NCBI GenBank assembly: GCA_037176845.1
Contig: JAYKXP010000321.1
Coordinates: 1-27,015 of the forward strand
Length of the DNA: 27,015 bases
Origin: Paramarasmius palmivorus
Lineage: Eukaryota > Basidiomycota > Agaricomycetes > Agaricales > Marasmiaceae
Direction of reading: 5' to 3'
In this document: one piece after another, positions 19,666-27,015 of the stretch
Numbering within the stretch: the stretch's first letter is position 1
Layout of the letters: each line of letters starts with the position of its first letter
Notes under the pieces: generated by a model
What the model was told of the DNA's origin: nothing
Database searches by the model: none
What the model saw: the letters and a program-made list of their open reading frames with translations, nothing else
Made by a program: the position numbers and the translations under genes

Positions 19666-21316
19666 ATGGCTGGTTTAGACTATACGAAGGTGAGTTTATA
19701 TGCGGCTGGAATTCTCTCCCTAATTGACTTTGTTGTATCAGGCGATGTTGGTTGCACTTTGGGTACGTTGCCTCACTGACGATCGTCCTATCCCATCAAG
19801 TTGATACTATGCTCCTCTAGACCGAAACGCTGCTATATGGTGAGTTCGAATTAACCCCAACTCACGCTAATCTCATCTGGGTCCAGGCATGAACACTGTT
19901 CTATTCATCACCTGCATCTACTATGTCGTGGTCCGTAACAAAGCACAAAATAAACCGTTTCTTGTCACAGCGATACTGTTATATGTGCTTTGCACCGCTC
20001 ATGTCATCAACACATTGCGTCGGGCGATATCTGCATTTACCGGCTCCGAGAGCAGCCCGGTGTACACTGTGGCGTATTACAAACAACTCTGGAACGGGAG
20101 TAGTGTTCTGCACCATGCGGTATACTGTGCCAACAGGTAAGGTGATCCTGCCTTACTGTACTCGTCAACTGATTGGTGACTACAACCGTGACAGTGCCAT
20201 TGCAGATGGTCTCCTGGTGAGGCCGTAGTTTGTGGTTGCAAAATTCATCTCACATTCTACAGATTTACCGCCTCTACGTCTTGTGGGACCGTCGTAAAAC
20301 TGTAATCATTGGACCCACGATTGCCCTCGTCGCTGCCGCCGGTGAGTAGTAGCCTACCCTGTTGGCTTCTTCGTCGACCCACATTCTTTTAGGATGCGGT
20401 TTCCGTTCTATATGGGGTTTCCAGCAAGGAGATGATATTTACGCTCCTGATATCTACACTTGGTCCATTGCACTATTCTCATTGTCGCTATCTCTGAATG
20501 TGGTCGTCACATGTCTTATTGGTGAGAATAAAGTAGTTTAATACTAATTTGGAGTCTAATGGATTTTGACTTCTTTGCAGCCGGACGTATTTCAAGGTGC
20601 CGAAAGGGAGCAGCAGTTTATAATATTGATCAAAAGTACAAATCGTACAATCTTTGCTTGATTACCTTGTACTTTTGCCCTCGTTATAGTTTTATTATTG
20701 TTTTTTTTTTATTTCTTTTTTTTTTTTTTTTTGACAGGCCAAGGAGTCGGTGTCGCTTGGTTGAGAATAAGTAGTTTAATACAATTTGGAGGTACTATCA
20801 AAGGGAGACAGCAGTTTATAATATGATCAAAAGTACGTTCTGTGCTTGTTTTACCTTGTACGATCGTCGACAGTATCGAATCTGGTGCCATATATTCTCT
20901 GTGTATCTTGGGCGTCTTGATTACTTACGTCGCAAAGACGAATGCCACAGTGAGTACGTACCGTGCCATTAACGTTCACCAGTCTGACCTGCACGCAGTA
21001 CATCGTATATGACATTATGCTGCACAAAATCATAGCAAGTTTCTCTGCCTTCACCAATAGTCAACGTTAACCAAGCTTCCAGGGCATCAATCCAGTCTCA
21101 TGACTGTTCATTATAATTTGGGCCTGGCACTCCCTGTGCACTGATAGGATGTACTCTGTGAAAAATGCAGGGAATCTTCGATCAGAACGTCGTGCAAACT
21201 CGCCACGACTTTCCATTCTAATTCACAAAGTAACGGAGACCAAGAACGATTCAAGTGAGTTTGGATCGGTACAGGTTGACCTCGGAGATAGGTCACCAGT
21301 AATATGTTCTGTATAA
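19666..21316 (+). pseudogene. multi-exon 7TM integral membrane protein gene, damaged by an internal duplication
   Basis: The first seven exons splice cleanly: 19666-19689, 19742-19762, 19821-19839, 19887-20136, 20195-20216, 20263-20341 and 20393-20521, with introns of 46-59 nt. They read MAGLDYTK...LWTETLLYGMNTVLFITCIY, a hydrophobic KPFLVTAILLYVLCTAHVIN, IADGLLIYRLYVLWDRRK and WSIALFSLSLSLNVVVTC. These are hallmarks of the large mushroom family of uncharacterised 7TM proteins (IADxLxIYRxxxxW motif). Exon 8 (from 20581) and its intron are then duplicated at about 20750-20865, with a poly-T tract between. The second copy has lost about 46 bp and carries a frameshift. Later exons remain: IESGAIYSLCILGV (about 20873-20949), then YIVYDIMLHKI after a 49-nt intron, and a possible GC-AG intron (21035-21082). 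A TGA at 21101 interrupts the last exon, which otherwise stays open to TAA at 21314. The ligand and role are unknown. Confidence 0.6.
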
Positions 21317-22109
21317 TGGGTGTGTCGCCGGTGCCAGGATGTCGCTGAGATAAATGACCTGGACCAGCAGCACGATGTCCTCTTTCCCCTGACAGATAGG
21401 ATGCTATTTGGTATGCTTCGTGTCGGTGGTGATGTGGAATGTTTTCCTTAGACAGTTCTAGCTCGTCCTTCTCTACTTTGTTTGTATGTAAATCTGGAAT
21501 GATTTTTTAAAAGAAAAAAAATCAAAAAATCATAGCTAACACAACTGCGGACGAACGATTGCTCCTTTCCTCCGAGACGCTCAGAGAGGATCATTATGGT
21601 TGCTGGCCAAGTGCTCAAGCGCTCATTTTCCCTCTCGACTCGGGTAATGTTACATCAAAATCTTGTCCTTGATGAACTCCTTCCAGCATCCGATATCTTG
21701 GACTTCTATTGGACTTCCAGCTCCCCTAACGTCTGGAGCGTTTGAAATTAAGGAGAGACTCCAAAGATCCCGACCTTCAGATCAACTCATCTCGAGGATT
21801 CTAACTCGCTAGTGCTGAGCTGCAGGTGTTCGCTTTTCTATAACGCAACGACCCTCTGTTCAAGGCTGCAGACACAAGAGATTTATGTCTAAAGACGAGG
21901 ACAATCGGTCTGCTGGTCACCTCTGCCGCCCTATTTCACCACCAAAGTCGAACTGGCGTTTGACAGCAAGTAATAGAATCTGTGGCATGCCCGACATGCA
22001 GTCATCGAGTACTGCGGTACGCATTGCCATATACCGTTCAAAGGGCTTGAGACGTTAATGTATAACTCTTAACAGATAGCGAAGCCTTAGTAAGATCATA
22101 TATACTGAA
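21317..22109. other. decayed sequence, no gene assigned
   Basis: Short open stretches only. It probably includes the lost 5' part of the CoA-transferase pseudogene that becomes recognisable near 22120, but no family motif can be read here with confidence. Confidence 0.3.
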
Positions 22110-23520
22110 TGACAACGACCAGGTTCGATTTGGGACACCGTAGCTGGCGTGTATAGGACAAAAGACAACGGATTTGTGCGACTTCATACTAATTTTCCTC
22201 AGTGCGTCTTTCTTGCTCCTCTCTTTCTCCTGCATAACTGTCCCATCAGCCATCGCAAGGGACTTCTTGATATCCTCGGAATCGAAAATACTCCTCAAGT
22301 TTCAAGAGATGATGTTCAGAATGCATTGCTCGAGAATGGAATGCTCTAGATTTCGAACAAGCTTCGGGTAGAATTGGGAATGTGTGCATTCGCTTTGCGC
22401 TCGTTTGAACATGGGATGCAACTCAATGCGCAAGCGTTTGAAGATACACTCCTCCCGTTTATCTCCGAATGATTGCAGATGCCCCAAAACGTAAACTGGA
22501 CGAGTCTTGATGAGACAATCTGAGGCATCCGCTGCAGGGGATCAGAGTTCTTGATTTTGAGTCGAGTGTTGGCGGGACCTATTCGCAGGAAGAACCTTGG
22601 CAGGTATTGCCGCCTATTCTTGTAACCACTGATCACGCTCTAAGCTCACAAAGCTGGATCACAGCGCATGGTGCAGACGTGCTCCTCATAACTTCACCAA
22701 AACTTCCTAATTTACCAAACTTGGATGTCGATACATTCAAGAGGCAAACGTACCACACAATTGGATTTGAATCAATCTCAAGATCGCGAGAAACTTCTGT
22801 CTCTTGCAGCAGATGCAGACGTCTTTCTCCAAGCTTCGAACCAGGTGGCCTGGAAGGAAAAGGATTTGGCGTCAAGGACTTGCTGCCCCTCAAAGGAGAA
22901 CGAGACATGAATCGTTTGTGCAAAACCTTTGTGCCTGGGGCTGGGAGGGACCTTGGAAGGACCGATGAGGAGTAAGTATGGTCGTTAATTTTGTCACAAG
23001 TCTGGGCACATTAGCTCATCTCATACAGTTTGATTCCCTTGTCAAACAGCAACCGGACTAAATGTTGCCTGAAGCGGAAGCCTACGCACAATTTCACCGG
23101 GTCCGACAATGCTACAAAAGCAAACTGAATCCTAACCTCCCAGTACAGCCTTGGATCACGCAGCTGCATACCTCCTTGCGTTTTGGCGTTAATGTCTGCC
23201 CTATACAAAACCGTTATCGTGCGCCCTACTTTACTGAGATGAATTCTTCTTGCTCTAAACGAAACGTAGGAGGGCGGTTCTTGGATAGTTCGCGTGTCCC
23301 TTGCCGCTGTCGGCCAATGGGGTGCGATCGCTATGAGCTGTGCGTACCGCCCAAATGATTCAATTGGACTAGCGACTCCATTACCTCAACCAGAATCAGA
23401 AGAAGTTAGTCAATCTAATGACTGAGTGTGGAAACAGTCCAGTGGGCCTGGAAAGATGATGGCTCTACGCCACGCCGCAATCATGTCCGAAACGCACCGT
23501 CAGGACAGGGAAAAGAGGGA
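22110..23520 (+). pseudogene. CaiB/BaiF-type (family III) CoA-transferase pseudogene
   Basis: Family-like motifs occur in order but in different frames. They are GSIWDTVAGVYRTKDNGFVR (22123), LHTNFP then an intron (about 22201-22248, GTGCGT to CATCAG), HRKGLLDILGI, VSRDDVQNALLENGM, RVLDF (about 22548), AHGADVLLITSPKLPNLP (22669), TTQLDLNQSQDREKLLSLA (22753), ADADVFLQ, PGGLEGKGF (22842), CAWGWEGPWKDR with a stop, an intron (about 22971-23029), FDSLVQT, LDHAAAYLLAF (about 23150), GGSWIVRVSLAAVGQW (23271) and KMMALRHAAIMSET (23455). These proteins move CoA between organic acids. At least three frameshifts and several stops make it non-functional. The intron borders are still intact, so decay is recent or mild. 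Confidence 0.68.
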
Positions 23521-23529
23521 GAGCCAGGG

Positions 23530-23560
23530 GCAACAATAGTGCTTGAAACGACTCATCCGG
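23530..23560 (+). repeat. sequence matching the foldback element tip
   Basis: CAACAATAGTGCTTGA at 23531-23546 is identical to bases 4-19 of the foldback element (5313-5328). After a 10-base gap in the foldback sequence, the next bases AACGACT also match. No second end or arm was found downstream in the window. Confidence 0.45.
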
Positions 23561-23699
23561 CTGACCTGTGGATATGCATGTAAGTTTCGTGGCGTTATAA
23601 TCAAAAATTGTTCACATCACGATTGCTCGTGAGGCGTCATACTTATAAAATTTCATTTCATTCGATGTTCCCTTCATACAACATGACTATCCAAACCCA

Positions 23700-24170
23700 A
23701 ACTTGATTCGCTCACGCTAGCGCGTCCATAAGTGTTGCGCTGCTCTTTTCGTGAGTTTGCACCGCTGTGCCTCCACTTGATGCTCGAGGTTTCTGATTAA
23801 CTCGCGTGCTTCGCGAAGTTTCGGGACTTGAGTTGAGCGTTCTCCTGACGGAGAGCGAGCTACGAAGAGATGTTAGATATAGAAGGATTACTACACATGA
23901 TGTCGTGGAAACTGACCGTTTCATCGCCAGAGGAGGAACGTTGACGGCTCGGTTTGGCGTGAAAAGGCTCAGGAAAGCGGCATGGTTGAGCTGGAGGTTG
24001 CACTGGTCTGATTTCGAAATGGCGTGCTGGGGCGGATACGGCGGATGGCAGTGGAGTCAGACGACGTTGGTGTGGTATGGCATATACGGGGTTTGGGGCA
24101 GTGGTGCAGCTGCGGGGATGTGGGCGCAAGGCGCAGGAGCCGCGGCGGGGCTTGGCCAGAACGCAGCAAA
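23700..24170 (-). pseudogene. fragment of a Pro/Ser-rich protein with a leucine-heptad coiled coil
   Basis: The minus strand reads a Pro-rich region (PAPTHFE-like composition, RFPEPFHAKPSRQRSSSGDE) down to 23917. A 47-nt intron follows (23870-23916; GTCAGT, TCTAAC branch, TTCGTAG), then LALRQENAQLKSR. A one-base frameshift later the same heptad pattern continues as KLREARELIRNLEHQVEAQR. Leucines are spaced as in a coiled coil of the bZIP or regulatory type, but no basic DNA-binding region or start codon is visible. It appears to be the 3' part of a broken gene. The family is not recognised. Confidence 0.35.
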
Positions 24171-24599
24171 AGTCTATGGCCCTGTCAAGAATGACCAGAT
24201 TAGAGGTGCTTGTTTACCACTAAAAGAACTCTGCCGTGAAAGCGGCGGTTCGATGGAGAGTGCAGGTGGGAAGATGTCCGGAACTGGAAGGGAATCGCCT
24301 TGAGCCACAGGTTGAGATGGCTCATGCCAGGATTCGGCCATAGCACATCACCCTGAGAGGAACAATAAAGCAATAGGTTCCGGATGTATGAAACAATGAA
24401 TCTGTAAAGCCCGAGCATCTCGTTTATCGCGCGCGACATTGAGTGCACGACGCGGGAGGAAACACATCCCTCGTGAGGACTCGGTTGATTGTTATTATTC
24501 GTCAATTGCTGGCATGCGTGACATTGTCGGCGACCATATTCGTAGTACATTTGTTATACCATACACTATGGTGGGCAGTAAGCATTAGAATAGGACTCG

Positions 24600-25180
24600 T
24601 ACATTTCTGATAACTTACCCATTTCCCCAGCTTCGATCAGAAGAAAAAAGTTGAGTATTAGATACAAGGCTTCAAATTGATGGTGAACATACCGAGGCAA
24701 AGGATGCCATTGTCCGACAGAAGGCATGACACGCCAGCGCTTTGATCTATAGGCTTCATCTTCACGTTTGTTAACCCCCCAGTTACCCAAATCCCACTGA
24801 CGCTCAGGACTTCTTGCTGTACCAGAAGTGGCACATTTTGTGTCAAGATCTCCCAGCCATACAACTCGAGCACCTTTGATTCCTCCATGACCATCGGTAA
24901 CACGCACTGCCTTCGCCTCCACGCACGAGGATCAAATAACGCAGCTTTCTGTCCCGGCACGTGGGGTGGCCAGTAGCGTTCCAGTCGAGTTGAGAATGCA
25001 AAGACTTTGCATGGCGTCAACCGTGACCATGTGCACCGAACGTGCTTCTTCCGTGCGGGCGAGATCCAAAGCTGGGATCCGTTGCTCGCCAGAGGCACTG
25101 CAGCACATTTGCTGCGGGTCGGATGGATAGGACCTGACCTATCTTTCGGGGCGAAGCATCGATCCGCCAGACGGATCAAT
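24600..25180 (-). pseudogene. unrecognised protein-coding remnant with a frameshift
   Basis: Minus-strand frames overlap and take over from each other. RYWPPHVPGQKAALFDPRAW (to about 24925) continues in another frame as AVRVTDGHGGIKGARVVWLG and NKREDEAYRSKRW. Then LSDNGILCL leads into a clear intron (GTATGT, TCTAATA, GATCGAAG; about 24630-24693), followed by AGEMG and another GTAAGT donor. The protein-like character and splice sites suggest a real gene that has suffered at least one indel. I do not recognise the family, and no function is proposed. Confidence 0.35.
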
Positions 25181-25299
25181 ATCTATTTGGGGAACCCAGA
25201 CTTCCTGGCCCACATCCTTTCATGGCGAAGATTCGACCTTCCAGACATCACTTTCATCTTACTCACCATATGCTACTAGCGAAGTGTCGTAATTTTCTC

Positions 25300-27015
25300 T
25301 GTGAGGCGACCAAGTCTGTGTCAAGAACATGGAGCGGTTGTGCTACGAGCGAGGGGAGACATATCGGGAGTTTATGCATGGGGAGTCCGGGGATTGGTTT
25401 GTAAAGGGTGATGGCTATACGGCGTTAAAATGGCGAAAGTCCGCCTCCAGAGGCGTTCCAGTTGACGCTCAGATATTGCTATAGTGAAGCACCGTCAAGA
25501 TTCACGGATTGTATTGGAGGTATTGTATTCATTACTCCAGATGCAAGAAAACAAACATTGGTATCCCAAGCACTGTTCGTTACTTTGACATTTTCGATCC
25601 AATGTTTCTTTCTTCGAAGGTTGTCCAAATACGTGGCTGCTAAAATAGGTGTGTTTGCAATTCATTTTGAAGCGGCATATCGGTGTGCTGTACAGATGGG
25701 TGTGGTAATGGCGGAAAGACGTGTTATCTCCATGCCTAAGGTGTCTTGTATCCAGGCGTCACGGTTGCTCTAGTCCTACCAAGAAACTTTGAGTCGAATG
25801 GTTGGGATTAAAAGGTTCAACACTACACTCAGCAGCGAAAACAACGCTAAAACGCAACCCTTCGACCACGTATTTTGTTGAAGCGGTTGCAACCAGCAAC
25901 CCGATTTTGACCGTTGAACAGAAGGTTTGATCCTCACCGATACTTTGAGGCTCTGGACGAATCTAGACATACAGTCTTTGGCTGCCTTTTCGACCAAGTA
26001 TAGCGTTGCAGTTAAGAAGTAAAGTGAAAATGAAAAGAGGTTCAGTGATGGAACAAGGAGGTTGTTGGAAAAGGTAGATAGATAGATAGATTTCGCTTTC
26101 TACGATCCAAGGCAACGTCGATTACTAGCAGTCTATCAGTGAATTTACCAACACTCGACAACTTAATCAAGCTTAGAATCTCTTGGAATCTGAAGTGGCT
26201 ATCGGTTATGTAGTGAGCCTAAGGTAGACATGTAGGTACTAGATGGTTTGTTACGTATGCAGGGGGGTATCAGACTTCGTTGAGTAGCAAGCAATAGCAA
26301 AAGCATCAGAAAAAACGTATCAAACGCGAGAGCCGCAATACGAGATCAGTCTTTCACAATACCAACAGCGCACAACTTGCAAGAAAGTATCCACTCCGTA
26401 TCCAGGGATTCTGAAAACTAGTCCTAGATCGATAGTTGATGGTTCTAGGGCCGACAAAGATGAGTATATTCTGTGCCCGAAAAGGGCACATGCAACGTCT
26501 GATAATGTTGGTGGGAACGTCGAGTAAATGTGGTTATCACTGACAACGTGGCGTGGAATTGGGCGTTCGATTAGGAAGCGGTCGCTTCGACCAAACGATA
26601 GTGATGGCCAGCACCCCATAACTGTTATGTGCGATAATCGATACGAAGACAGAAACGCAAGCCATCGAGCTCAGGTTGTTTCGTTAGTCGATCTAATACC
26701 CTCGCTCCAATACAACAACATTGTTCGTCACGTCGGGCATACCGCGATAGCGTGTACCTTAAAGTGTATAGGCCGGTCAGCTTCACTGACCCACACAGAC
26801 CTTGAGGCATCTCGCGAACTCTGGATCCAGGACATGACGGTAAGTTGAGAATGCCTTTAGGAACGATTCCCAGAGGAGCAGTTGGGGTGGGGACAGCAAG
26901 TCCACGCCACAGTGCATCGAATGAGTCGGGATCTGCCTTCGTCAAATGTTGATGCGGACGGCTGATATTTCTGTAAGAGGATGTGGACTGGTTTTTGTTT
27001 CGGATTATAGGGAGG
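25300..27015. other. no confident gene; a GATA microsatellite
   Basis: A short (GATA) tract lies at about 26079-26094. Minus-strand ORF 26625-26945 (contains PTPTAPLGIVPKGILNLP) follows an acceptor-like CTCTTACAG near 26971 and could be an exon running in from beyond the window. The plus strand has a GTAAGT donor at about 26841. Neither matches a family I know. Confidence 0.3.

Noticed and set aside
22119..22140. tRNA B-box-like GGTTCGATTTG
   Set aside because: Lacks the CC end of the B box and has no A box or cloverleaf. It lies in CoA-transferase pseudogene coding sequence.

Overview
The window looks like a transposon-rich stretch of a basidiomycete (Agaricomycete-type) nuclear genome. Evidence: spliceosomal introns of 46-64 nt with GT(A/G)(A/C)GT donors and CTRAY-like branch points, a Ty3/Gypsy-type LTR, a multi-exon gene of the large mushroom 7TM membrane-protein family, an RNase H1 N-terminal-like domain, and a large mitochondrial PPR gene. 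No bacterial operons, tRNA, rRNA or CRISPR were seen.

Layout. 1-3601: decayed fragments of a CSE1/exportin-2 gene. One long run covers the C-terminal two thirds (about 1150-3601) and degenerate extra copies of one segment lie upstream. 3602-4222: AT-rich, no gene. 4223-9387 (minus): an eight-exon gene with a charged coiled coil and a cysteine cluster. It is split by a 2,982-bp foldback element (5310-8291) whose arms are about 1.44 kb long and whose loop is about 100 bp. 9602-10058: a polypurine tract and a 444-bp LTR, which place that gene antisense beside the 3' end of a Gypsy-type element. 10059-14270: repeat-rich DNA holding a small zinc-ribbon plus RNase H1-N-like gene, apparently split by about 1.9 kb of repeat-bearing sequence.

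15159-19130: the one clearly intact gene, a three-exon mitochondrial pentatricopeptide-repeat protein. 19666-21316: a damaged 7TM gene carrying a roughly 240-bp internal tandem duplication. About 22110-23520: a CaiB/BaiF (family III) CoA-transferase pseudogene. About 23700-24170 and 24600-25180 (minus): remnants of a coiled-coil gene and of an unrecognised gene. 25300-27015: no confident gene.

Most genes here are broken, in contrast to the intact PPR gene. The most unusual structure is the foldback element. Its outer 193 bp are identical in both arms while the inner parts have diverged, and its tip sequence recurs about 15 kb away at 23531. The two halves of its host gene also differ in intron type and in hexamer use. 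All homology calls come from reading the sequence, not from database searches.
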